From Amycolatopsis tolypomycina (GTDB lineage: Bacteria > Actinomycetota > Actinomycetes > Mycobacteriales > Pseudonocardiaceae), in NCBI RefSeq assembly GCF_900105945.1, contig NZ_FNSO01000004.1:5270001-5334000 (forward strand): 64,000 nucleotides of DNA, in the 5' to 3' direction. This document shows positions 57,090 to 64,000 of this stretch, one piece after another; the first letter of the stretch is position 1; each line of letters opens with the position of its first letter. A program made the position numbers and the translations under genes. The notes under the pieces are model-generated. The model was given only the letters and a program-made list of their open reading frames with translations. It was not told the origin of the DNA and searched no databases.

Positions 57090-58973
57090 GTGCACATAGC
57101 GGCAGAGATAGTGGCGCTGGTCGTGACCGTCCTCGTCGTCAGCGCGCTCGCGCGGCGGCTGGACTGGTCCGCCCCGCTGTGCCTGATCGTCGTCGGCGTC
57201 GCCGCGTCCTACGTCCCCGGTGTGCCCGAGTACCAGCTCGATCCCGAGGTCGTGCTGCTCGGCCTGCTGCCCCCGCTGCTGTACTCCGCGGCCATCCAGA
57301 CGTCGCTCGTCGACTTCCGGAAGAACCGGGGCGCGATCGGGCTGATGTCGGTCGGGCTCGTGGTCTTCACCGCGCTCGGCGTCGGCGTGGTCGCCTGGGC
57401 GGTGATCCCCGGGCTGCCGCTGGCCGGCGGCATCGCGCTCGGCGCGGTCGTCGCGCCGCCGGACGCGGTCGCCGCCAGCGTCGTCGCCCGGCGGGTCGGG
57501 ATGCCGCGGAAGCTGATCCGGCTGCTGGAGGGCGAGAGCCTCTTCAACGACGCCGCCGCGCTGGTCGCCCTCCGCACGGCCATCGCCGCGCTGGCCGGGT
57601 CGGTCAGCCTGTGGCAGGTCGGCGCCGACTTCTTCCGCGCGGCCATCGGCGGGGCCGTCGTCGGGCTGGTCGTCGGGTTCGCGGCCGCGTTCGTCCGCGC
57701 CCGGATGACCGAGCCGGTGCTCGACACCGCGCTGTCGTTCGCCGTGCCCTTCATCGCCTACATCCCGGCCGAGGCGATCCACGGCTCCGGCGTGCTCGCG
57801 GTCGTCATCGCCGGGCTCATCCTGGGGCACAAGGCGCCGCAGATCCTGTCCGGCTCCACCCGGCTGGCGTCCCGGCTCAACTGGCAGACCATCCAGTTCC
57901 TGCTGGAGAACATGGTCTTCCTGCTGATCGGCCTGCAGCTGCGGCGGATCCTCGCCGAGGTCGGCGAGAGCGGGCTGTCGCTGCTGACGCTGACCTGGAT
58001 CTGCGTCGCCGTGCTCGCCGCGACCATCCTCACCCGGATCCTGTGGATGGGCGGGATCGGCACCGTGAAGCGCGTGAAACGGCGCCTCCTGCCCGGCAAG
58101 GTCAAGGCCAAGATCTGGCCGTGGCGCTACTCGGCGGTGATCTCCTGGGCCGGCATGCGCGGGGTGGTGACGCTCGCGGCCGCGTTCGTGCTGCCCGCCG
58201 ACACCCCGCAGCGGGCGGTGCTGGTGCTCGCCGCGTTCGTCGTCGTGGCCGGCACCCTGGCCGTGCAGGGCATGACGCTGCCGCCGCTGATCCGGCGGCT
58301 GCGCCTGCCGCGGCCGGACCCGGCGGAGGACGCGCTGCAGGAGGCGGCCGTCCTGCACGACATGACCCGCGCCGCGCTGGCCAAGCTGGAGGAGATCCGG
58401 CAGCCCGACGACCCGCCCGAGATCATCCAGCGCCTGCGCGACCGCCTGCAGCACCGCGCCGACTCGGCGTGGGAGCAGCTCGGCAGGCAGAGCGCGCTGG
58501 CCGAGACCCCGAGCGACGCCTACCGCCGGCTGCGGCTGGCGCTCCTCGAGGTCGAGCGCGACCAGTTCCTCAAGGCCCGCGACAGCGGCAGCGCCGACGA
58601 CGACGTCCTGCGCCGGGTCCTGGAACGCCTCGACATCGAGGAGTCCATGCTCGACCGCGACGAGGCCGAGCCCGACGTCGAGGGCCGCGAACTGCGCACC
58701 CCGGCCGCGACGGCCGGGTCGTGCAAGCACCTGTCCCACGAGTGGGTGGACAAGGAACCCAGCTCGGCCGACAGCTGCGCCGCCTGCCTCGCCGAGGGCA
58801 CCACGTGGGTGCACCTGCGGATGTGCCTGAAGTGCGGCAACGTCGCCTGCTGCGACTCCTCGCCGCGGCGCCACGCGACGCAGCACTTCCACGAATCCCG
58901 CCATCCGGTCATGCGCAGCTACGAGCCGGGCGAGACGTGGCGATGGTGTTTCGTGGACAAGCAACTCGGCTAA
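57090..58973 (+). CDS. CPA1-type Na+/H+ antiporter fused to a UBP zinc finger
   Basis: The 627-residue protein has a CPA1 exchanger domain (about residues 5-400; ion site GAVVAPPDAVAASVVARR and LLEGESLFNDAAALV, GMRGVVTLAAAFVLP), a charged cytoplasmic region (410-540) and a C-terminal UBP-type zinc finger (about 545-627) with ordered ligands SCKHLS, DSCAACL, MCLKCGNVACCDSSPRRHATQHFHESRHPVMR. The zinc finger is known mainly from ubiquitin-binding proteins; its bacterial role is unclear. The GTG start lies 33 bases after the SnoaL-like gene. Confidence 0.92.
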   Translation: MHIAAEIVALVVTVLVVSALARRLDWSAPLCLIVVGVAASYVPGVPEYQLDPEVVLLGLLPPLLYSAAIQTSLVDFRKNRGAIGLMSVGLVVFTALGVGVVAWAVIPGLPLAGGIALGAVVAPPDAVAASVVARRVGMPRKLIRLLEGESLFNDAAALVALRTAIAALAGSVSLWQVGADFFRAAIGGAVVGLVVGFAAAFVRARMTEPVLDTALSFAVPFIAYIPAEAIHGSGVLAVVIAGLILGHKAPQILSGSTRLASRLNWQTIQFLLENMVFLLIGLQLRRILAEVGESGLSLLTLTWICVAVLAATILTRILWMGGIGTVKRVKRRLLPGKVKAKIWPWRYSAVISWAGMRGVVTLAAAFVLPADTPQRAVLVLAAFVVVAGTLAVQGMTLPPLIRRLRLPRPDPAEDALQEAAVLHDMTRAALAKLEEIRQPDDPPEIIQRLRDRLQHRADSAWEQLGRQSALAETPSDAYRRLRLALLEVERDQFLKARDSGSADDDVLRRVLERLDIEESMLDRDEAEPDVEGRELRTPAATAGSCKHLSHEWVDKEPSSADSCAACLAEGTTWVHLRMCLKCGNVACCDSSPRRHATQHFHESRHPVMRSYEPGETWRWCFVDKQLG

Positions 58974-58983
58974 TGTCGAAGCC

Positions 58984-59670
58984 ATGAGCACGCCCGAGCA
59001 GGAGATCGAGTACCGCCAATACCGCTTCAGCCCGCCCCCGGGTGCGACGGAGATCTTCCTGGTCCGGCACGGCGAGTCCGCTCCCGCCCGCGGCGACGCG
59101 CCCTTCGACCTCGTCGACGGCCAGGCCGACCCGGACCTCGCGCCGGAGGGCCGCGACCACGCCCAGCGCGTCGGCGTCCGGCTCGCCGGGGAGCGGATCG
59201 ACGCGATCTACGTGACGACGCTGCGCCGCACGGTCCAGACGGCGGCACCACTGGCGGAGAAGCTCGGGCTGACCCCGGTCGTCGAGCCCGACCTGCGCGA
59301 GATCCACCTCGGCGAGTGGGAAAACGGCCTGTTCCGGAAGTACACGACCGACGGCCACCCGATCGTCGACCGGCTGTGGGCCGAGCAGCGCTGGGACGTC
59401 ATCCCGGGCGCGGAGTCCGACGAGCGGTTCGGGGCCCGGCTGCGCGGCGCGCTGACGCGGATCGCGGCGGCGCACCCCGACCAGCGGGTCGCGGTGTTCA
59501 CCCACGGCGGCGTGATCGGCGAGGTGTTCGCCCAGGCCAGCCGCGCGGTCGAGCGGTTCGCGTTCCTCGGCGCCGACAACGGGTCGATCTCGCACCTCGT
59601 GCTGCACGGCGACAACTGGATCGTGCGGCGCTACAACGACACCGCCCACCTGGCTAATCCGCTCGGCTGA
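58984..59670 (+). CDS. Histidine phosphatase (phosphoglycerate-mutase-like)
   Basis: The 228-residue protein has the catalytic FLVRHGESAP (phospho-His), the conserved Arg in VTTLRRTVQTAAPLAEKLG, the Glu in LREIHLGEWE and the second His in VAVFTHGGVIGEVF. The substrate (phosphosugar, nucleotide or protein) cannot be fixed. It starts 10 bases after the antiporter gene and its end overlaps the convergent FetB-like gene by 17 bases. Confidence 0.9.
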   Translation: MSTPEQEIEYRQYRFSPPPGATEIFLVRHGESAPARGDAPFDLVDGQADPDLAPEGRDHAQRVGVRLAGERIDAIYVTTLRRTVQTAAPLAEKLGLTPVVEPDLREIHLGEWENGLFRKYTTDGHPIVDRLWAEQRWDVIPGAESDERFGARLRGALTRIAAAHPDQRVAVFTHGGVIGEVFAQASRAVERFAFLGADNGSISHLVLHGDNWIVRRYNDTAHLANPLG

Positions 59671-60397
59671 GCTTCCCGGCCGCGACGAGCTGCACGGTCA
59701 CCAGGATCGAGACGGCTTCCGCGGCCAGCAGCCCGATCAGCACGAGCACCTGCGTCAGCCCGGCCTGGATCGGGCCCGCGCCGCCCAGCAGGACGCCGAC
59801 GTACGCGCCCGGGAGCGTCACCAGGCCGACCGTGCGGGTCTGGTCGAGCGCCGGGATCAGCGCGTGCCCGGCGCTCGGGCGGCAGATCTCGAGGGCGGCC
59901 GGCCGCGGCAGGAAACCGAGGGCGAGCGCGGCTTCGTACTCGCCGTACCGGGACTTCAGCTCGTCGAGGGCGCGGCGCGCGGCCTGCGACGTCGCGGTCA
60001 TGGCGCCGCCGATCACGATGCCGGCGATCGGCACGACCGCGATCGGCTCCGGCGGGACGACCCGGGCGCCGAGGACGAGGGCGAGCACGGGCGCGACCCC
60101 GGCGGCGATGGCCAGCGCCGTCCACGGGAGGTTCTTGCGGGTGCCGACGCGCCGCGCCGACGTCACCGCGGCGATTGCGAACATCAGCAGCACGAAGAGG
60201 CCCGTGAGCGGCGCCGAGCGCAGGACGGCGGTGATCACCAGCGACACGACGGCGAGCTGGGCGACCGCGCGGACGGCGGCGACCAGTACCGCGCGGCCGT
60301 CACCGAGGCCGCCGGCCCTGACGACGGCCGCGCCGGCGACGGCGAGCAGGACGAGGACGCCCACCAGGGCGGGCCCGAAGGTGATCGCGGCGTTCAC
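59654..60397 (-). CDS. FetB/YbbM-like ABC transporter permease (UPF0014)
   Basis: The 247-residue membrane protein has about seven helices and the UPF0014 motif series (AAVRAVAQLAVVSLVI, PIAGIVIGGAMTATSQAARRALDEL, IPALDQTRTVGLVTLPGAYVGVLLGGAGPIQAGLTQVLVLIG). FetB works with the ATPase FetA in iron export or oxidative-stress resistance. No FetA-like ATPase gene follows in the window, so the ATPase is either elsewhere or absent. Confidence 0.88.
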   Translation of the reverse strand: MNAAITFGPALVGVLVLLAVAGAAVVRAGGLGDGRAVLVAAVRAVAQLAVVSLVITAVLRSAPLTGLFVLLMFAIAAVTSARRVGTRKNLPWTALAIAAGVAPVLALVLGARVVPPEPIAVVPIAGIVIGGAMTATSQAARRALDELKSRYGEYEAALALGFLPRPAALEICRPSAGHALIPALDQTRTVGLVTLPGAYVGVLLGGAGPIQAGLTQVLVLIGLLAAEAVSILVTVQLVAAGKLSRAD

Positions 60398-60413
60398 ACG
60401 CCGATCCTGCCGC

Positions 60414-60878
60414 TCAGACGGCGCAGCTGAAGAGGCGCCCCGGCTCGCTTTCGGTCTTCTCGGCCACGACGACGCCGTCGACGACGATCCGGCAGCGGAG
60501 CGCGCCAGGACCGGGGTTGCGGGCGGCGATGCTGTAGAACTCGGTGCGGCCCTCGGGGCCGACCCGGGTGAACTGCGCGGACCACGGCGTCGCGACCTCG
60601 GCCTGCTGGGTCAGCGCCGAGCCCGCGGCGGCGTAGGTGACGTTGCGGGCACCGTGCGCGCCGAGCAGTTCGTAGACGACGCTGTGGCTCACGCTGCGGA
60701 CAGCGACGGGGGCGACGGGAGCGGCGGCGGGCGCGTCCTTGACGGGGCCGCGCGCGGACCGGGGCACGACGTAGGAGGTCACCGCGAAGGCCGCGGCGAG
60801 CACCCCGAGGACGACGACGAAACTGCCGGCCGACCGAGCCCGCCCGGCGCAGTCGCGCGTCGCGGTGGGAACGCTCAT
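60414..60878 (-). CDS. MmpS-family membrane protein
   Basis: The 154-residue protein has one N-terminal helix (FVVVLGVLAAAFAVTSYVV) and an extracytoplasmic MmpS domain (HSVVYELLGAHGARNVTYAAAGSALTQQAEVATPWSAQF, ending in LRCRIVVDGVVVAEKTESEPGRLFSCAV with a likely disulfide). MmpS proteins help MmpL transporters export lipids or siderophores, but no mmpL lies next to it. It is 16 bases upstream of the FetB-like gene and may be co-transcribed with it. Confidence 0.85.
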   Translation of the reverse strand: MSVPTATRDCAGRARSAGSFVVVLGVLAAAFAVTSYVVPRSARGPVKDAPAAAPVAPVAVRSVSHSVVYELLGAHGARNVTYAAAGSALTQQAEVATPWSAQFTRVGPEGRTEFYSIAARNPGPGALRCRIVVDGVVVAEKTESEPGRLFSCAV

Positions 60879-61044
60879 GGAGAGGTCTTCTCTCGTCGCG
60901 CGCACTTCCGTCGAGTGCGTCGATGTATATCTCGCCGTGACCTGACTGCGTGTTAGCAGCTCTGCGCAGGAAGTTCGACATTCACCCGGACGGGTGGCCG
61001 CGGATCGGCCCGTTTTTGTCGGTGGGCCGGGGGATGATCGGGGT

Positions 61045-61884
61045 GTGTACGAGGAGAAGGCACCACCCCGGCGGCTGCGCGGCGTGGCGCGGTGCGTGTG
61101 GCGATCGGCTTCGGAGGGCCCGAAGCGGATCGTCCCCGACGGCTGCGTGGACCTGGTCCGCGGTGGTGGTGCGGTGTTCGTGGCCGGGCCGGACACGGCG
61201 GCGTGGTCGTCGGTGACCAGGCCGGGCGAGGTGCTGAGCGGCGTGCGGCTCGTCCCGGGTCTCGCGGCCACGGTCCTGGGCGTGGCGGCGGACGAGGTGC
61301 GGGATCGGCGGGTGCCGCTGGAGGAACTGTGGGGCAGGTGCTGGGCGGAGCGGTTGGCGGAGGGGTCGCTGGCGGGGGCGCTGGCGGAGCGGCTGGCGGA
61401 GGCGGCACCGCCGGACGCGGCGGATGCGGCGGTGGCGGAGCTGATCGCACGGCTGGATGAGGGGGTGGCGCGGGTCGGCAATGCGGCGGCGGGGTTGATT
61501 CGGGCCGGGGTCGGCGAAGCTGGGGCCGGTGGGGCTGGATTCGGCGGAGCCACGTCGGGCGGCGCCCCATCCGGCCGAGCCACCTCCATCGAAGCCGCGT
61601 CCCTCGGAACCAGCCCGGCAGACCTCTTCGCGGCCCGGGCCGAAGACCCACCCTTGCGGGCCGCGGTGGGTGAGCGGCGGTTGCGGCGGCGGTTCGTCCA
61701 AGCCGTCGGGTACGGGCCGGCAACCTACCTTCGGGTCAGCCGGTTCCAGCGGGCCGTCGCCCTCTCTTCCCGGGCGCCGAACCTTGCCGCGCTGGCCGTT
61801 GCCGCGGGGTATTCCGATCAAGCTCACCTTAGCCGGGAGTGCCGGGCGCTGACCGGGCTCACGCCGCGGGCCTACTTCCGGTGA
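61045..61884 (+). CDS. AraC-family regulator with DUF6597-like N-terminal domain
   Basis: The 279-residue regulator has an N-terminal DUF6597-like cupin domain (VARCVWRSASEGPKRIVPDGCVDLV, GEVLSGVRLVPGLAATVLG) and a C-terminal double HTH (RRLRRRFVQAVGYGPATYLRVSRFQRAVAL, LAALAVAAGYSDQAHLSRECRALTGLTP). The two are joined by a linker of about 50 residues rich in G, A and S (61490-61620). The chosen start is GTG 61045. No divergent partner points to a ligand. Confidence 0.85.
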   Translation: MYEEKAPPRRLRGVARCVWRSASEGPKRIVPDGCVDLVRGGGAVFVAGPDTAAWSSVTRPGEVLSGVRLVPGLAATVLGVAADEVRDRRVPLEELWGRCWAERLAEGSLAGALAERLAEAAPPDAADAAVAELIARLDEGVARVGNAAAGLIRAGVGEAGAGGAGFGGATSGGAPSGRATSIEAASLGTSPADLFAARAEDPPLRAAVGERRLRRRFVQAVGYGPATYLRVSRFQRAVALSSRAPNLAALAVAAGYSDQAHLSRECRALTGLTPRAYFR

Positions 61885-61995
61885 TCCTCCACTGTGGACG
61901 TTGCGCTGGGTGATCGACTCCGTTCGGCGTAACCCCTGCGGACAACCGGAAGTGGCTGTTCACCCAAAAAGGTAAGCGGACGGTAAACCACTACC

Positions 61996-62009
61996 AGGAG
62001 CGCTATCCT
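61996..62009. promoter_or_regulatory. Candidate LacI-type operator
   Basis: AGGAGCGCTATCCT lies 28 bases before the LacI-family start and has the AGCGCT centre common to actinobacterial LacI operators, with imperfect flanks. It may allow autoregulation. Confidence 0.35.
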
Positions 62010-62037
62010 CCCCTCGACGAGTGATCAGGGAGGGCGT

Positions 62038-63015
62038 GTGGCCACCATCAGCGACGTCGCGGCGAGAGCCGGGGTCTCCACGGCGACCGTGTCGCGCGCG
62101 CTCAACGGCAAGTCCACTGTGGACCCGGCGCTGGCCGCTCGGGTGCAGGAGGCCGCCGCCGAGCTGGGGTACCACCCGAACGGGTTGGCGCGGAACCTCC
62201 GCCGTCAGGAAACCGCCGTCCTCGCGCTGATCATCTCCGACGTCGAAAACCCGTTCTTCACGGCCATCGCGCGGGGCGTCGAGGACCTCGCGCAGCGGTC
62301 CGGGTACTCGGTGGTGCTCTGCAACTCCGACGAAAACGAGGACAAGGAGCGGCGCTACATCGAGGTCGCGCTGCAGGAGCGGGTCGCCGGCGTGGTGCTG
62401 TCGCCCACCGGCCGGTCGACGAACGTCGAGGGCCTGCGCCGCCAGGGCACGCCGCTGGTGGCGGTCGACCGGCCACTGCAGGCGGCGGAAGGCGACCAGG
62501 TGCTGGTCGACACGCGGCACGCGGCCGCCGAAGCGACGCGGCACCTGCTCGACGGCGGCTACCGGCGCGTCGGCTGCCTCACCGGCCCCGAAAAGGTCCG
62601 CACGGCCGAAGACCGCCTGGCGGGCTACGCCGACGTCGTCGGCGAGGACAACGTCCTGTTCCGGCGGTCGGAGTACCGCGCCGAGGGCGCCCGGCTGGCC
62701 GCGTTGGAGCTGCTCGACGAGCCGTCGCCGCCGGACGCGCTGCTCGTCGCGAACAGCACGATGGCGATCGGGGTGCTGGAGGCCCTGTCCGCCCGCGGCC
62801 TGCGCCCCGGCCGCGACGTGGGCATCGTTTCGTTCGACGACGCACCGTGGACGACGTTGATCGACCCGCCCCTGACGGTGGTCGCCCAGCCGGCGTACGA
62901 GGTCGGCCGGGTGGCGGCGCAGCTCTTGCTGGCCCGCATCACGGACAGCAGCCGCGACACGACCACGACGACGCTCGAAGCCCGGTTGATCGTGCGGAAG
63001 AGCTCCCGCCGCTGA
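62038..63015 (+). CDS. LacI-family transcriptional regulator
   Basis: The 325-residue protein has the LacI N-terminal HTH and hinge (ATISDVAARAGVSTATVSRALNGKSTVDPALAARVQEAAAELGYHPNGLARNLR) and a periplasmic-binding-protein-like effector domain (LALIISDVENPFFTAIARGVED, FDDAPWTTLIDPPLTVVAQPAYEVG) typical of ribose- or other sugar-responsive members. GTG 62038 follows GGGAGGG. No sugar operon lies next to it in the window, so its targets are unknown. Confidence 0.93.
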   Translation: MATISDVAARAGVSTATVSRALNGKSTVDPALAARVQEAAAELGYHPNGLARNLRRQETAVLALIISDVENPFFTAIARGVEDLAQRSGYSVVLCNSDENEDKERRYIEVALQERVAGVVLSPTGRSTNVEGLRRQGTPLVAVDRPLQAAEGDQVLVDTRHAAAEATRHLLDGGYRRVGCLTGPEKVRTAEDRLAGYADVVGEDNVLFRRSEYRAEGARLAALELLDEPSPPDALLVANSTMAIGVLEALSARGLRPGRDVGIVSFDDAPWTTLIDPPLTVVAQPAYEVGRVAAQLLLARITDSSRDTTTTTLEARLIVRKSSRR

Positions 63016-63035
63016 CACCCAGAGGGCCTGTCGCC

Positions 63036-63110
63036 GGTGTCATGAACGACTCTTTCATGACGTCGGACGTCGTGAACGACCCTTTCATGACGTTCGAACC
63101 CGCTGACACC
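63036..63110. repeat. Nested palindrome with two 30-nt tandem units after the LacI gene
   Basis: An outer stem GGTGTCA/TGACACC encloses two 30-nt units (63041-63070 and 63071-63100; 23 of 30 bases equal). Each carries GAACGAC-N-CTTTCATGACGT, with an inner TCATGAA/TTCATGA hairpin in the first. It has the same layout and period as the element at 36614-36720 but an unrelated sequence. Confidence 0.75.
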
Positions 63111-63122
63111 GAGACGGCGAGC

Positions 63123-63165
63123 GACGTGCCCAGGGGCCGGCTCGTGCCGGGCCCCCAGGCACGTC
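63123..63165 (+). terminator. Hairpin terminator after the LacI gene
   Basis: Arms of about 19 bases (GACGTGCC at the base, GGCACGTC on the other side) pair with two mismatches and a one-base bulge around a short TCG loop, about 110 bases past the LacI stop codon. Confidence 0.6.
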
Positions 63166-63462
63166 CCACCCCCTGTGTCCCCCAGCACCGGCGCCGGAAC
63201 GCCGGGGACCCGTGAGCACGGAGCGGAAATCGTTTACTCATCCCGGAACCTAGGTTGCCCACCCCGCAGTGTCAAGCCGAGCACCCGAGCCGGGCGCGGG
63301 CTGGACAAGCTCGCCCGTTCCAGGGAAACTGACCGGAAGTTGCCTACTCAACGTGTTGGATGATGTGCCCTGAGTGTCGATCTCTGGTGAATTCACCCAC
63401 AGACAGGGCAAGAAAGCGCACGAACCCGCACATCCGCGCTGTTTCGGGTTAACCTGAGGCAC
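63166..63462. other. Intergenic region upstream of the partial gene
   Basis: I find no gene, tRNA or convincing palindrome in this stretch. The only local symmetry is CAACGTGTTG near 63350. The promoter of the following gene should lie here, but no clear -35/-10 pair stands out. Confidence 0.4.
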
Positions 63463-64000
63463 ATGTCTGTAGCGCTGGAGAACATCCTCGCCAAGGCGGG
63501 CCTGAAGGTCGACGCGAATGAGTTCCTCACTCTCGTCGAAGACGCCGCACGCAGACTGTCCCCACCGAATCCGGATCCCTCGCACTACTTCTCCGCCGAT
63601 CAGCGGGCCGCGCTCACCGACGTCGGCCTGGACCTGTCGCCGCGCAAAGAAGGCGAACCCGACTTCAGGGCTCGCACCGTCGCCGCCCATGCCGTGCTCG
63701 CCGAAGGCGCGCTCAGCGTCAACGAAGCGGCCAAGGCCCTCGGGGTCGACGACAGCCGGATCCGGCATCGCCTCAAGGAAGGGCGGCTCACCGGCTGGAA
63801 GGACGGCGGGTGGCGGCTCCCCGCCTGGCAGTTCGCCGGCTCGGGGGTGCTGCCCGGCCTCGAAGTCGTCCTCAAAGCCCTGCCCGACGACCAGCCCGCG
63901 CTCGTCGTCGCCGCCTTCATGAGCACTCCGCAGGCCGATCTCGTCATCAACGACCAGCCCGCGACCCCGCGCCAATGGCTCCTCTCCGGTGGTGACCCGG
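63463..64000 (+). CDS. Probable antitoxin-like DNA-binding protein (MbcA/Xre-like), 3' end cut off
   Basis: The frame stays open from ATG 63463 to the window edge (179 codons). The middle has an excisionase-like HTH (GALSVNEAAKALGVDDSRIRHRLKEGRLTGWKDGGWRLPAWQF). The part after it (LPGLEVVLKALPDDQPALVVAAFMSTPQADLVIN, TPRQWLLSGGDP) resembles the toxin-binding domain of MbcA/Xre antitoxins, which end in a similar W-L-x-x-G-G-D-P motif. If so, a RES-domain toxin gene should follow beyond the edge. Confidence 0.65.
   Translation, partial: MSVALENILAKAGLKVDANEFLTLVEDAARRLSPPNPDPSHYFSADQRAALTDVGLDLSPRKEGEPDFRARTVAAHAVLAEGALSVNEAAKALGVDDSRIRHRLKEGRLTGWKDGGWRLPAWQFAGSGVLPGLEVVLKALPDDQPALVVAAFMSTPQADLVINDQPATPRQWLLSGGDP

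Overview
The window looks like a chromosomal segment of a high-GC actinomycete of the Pseudonocardiales, most likely Amycolatopsis. This rests on the very high GC content, GTG/TTG/ATC starts and probable leaderless genes, the block infC-rpmI-rplT-trmH-pheS-pheT followed by argC-argJ, an MmpS protein, and a GH2 exo-glucosaminidase that closely resembles CsxA of Amycolatopsis orientalis. I see no tRNA, rRNA, CRISPR array or insertion sequence. Gene names come from reading translations and motifs; no database search was possible.

Layout. 0-14 kb (mostly minus strand) is the housekeeping core: argJ (cut by the window edge) and argC with an ARG box, a WYL regulator, a small HTH-like protein behind a probable DNA-damage promoter, a secreted TAP-like hydrolase, an AlkD-like protein, then pheT, pheS, a membrane protein, trmH, rplT, rpmI and infC (ATC start). 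A 21-bp tandem repeat array lies between alkD and pheT. 13.7-22.4 kb is a small-molecule catabolic region: a probably frameshifted membrane protein, a GntR regulator with acdS (ACC deaminase), then a divergent locus with sugar kinase, IclR and RidA on one side and a D-serine-dehydratase-like PLP enzyme, a D-aminoacylase and a GntP permease on the other.

22.4-28 kb is a probable N-acetylglucosamine or chito-oligosaccharide uptake operon: lactonase-like protein, ABC binding protein, two permeases (no ATPase) and a GH20 hexosaminidase, preceded by a DasR-type palindrome that overlaps the end of the GntP gene. 28-39.9 kb holds an Erm-type rRNA methyltransferase with a candidate leader peptide, a secreted M64 peptidase, a CitA/DcuS-type two-component system facing its dicarboxylate transporter, an HxlR/MFS efflux pair, and an ECF sigma/anti-sigma pair next to a lipoprotein gene with a SigL-type promoter. 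39.9-52 kb holds uvrA, an acyltransferase, an MBL hydrolase, an unassigned protein with a PD-(D/E)XK nuclease signature, a cluster of very small peptide genes in front of an unassigned regulator-like protein, a Crp-type regulator, rnhA, a YchJ-like protein and a second frameshifted gene (Nudix-like). 52-64 kb holds csxA with a ROK-type operator, a carboxylesterase, a SnoaL-like protein behind a MerR-type palindrome, an antiporter fused to a UBP zinc finger, a phosphatase, a FetB-like permease, MmpS, AraC and LacI regulators, and the start of a probable antitoxin-like gene running off the edge.

Regulatory DNA is unusually readable here: at least eight palindromes sit where their adjacent regulators would be expected to act, and several intergenic hairpins form recurring families (an ACTTTCACGTGAAAGT-centred palindrome at two loci, and nested palindromes with a 30-nt internal period at two loci).
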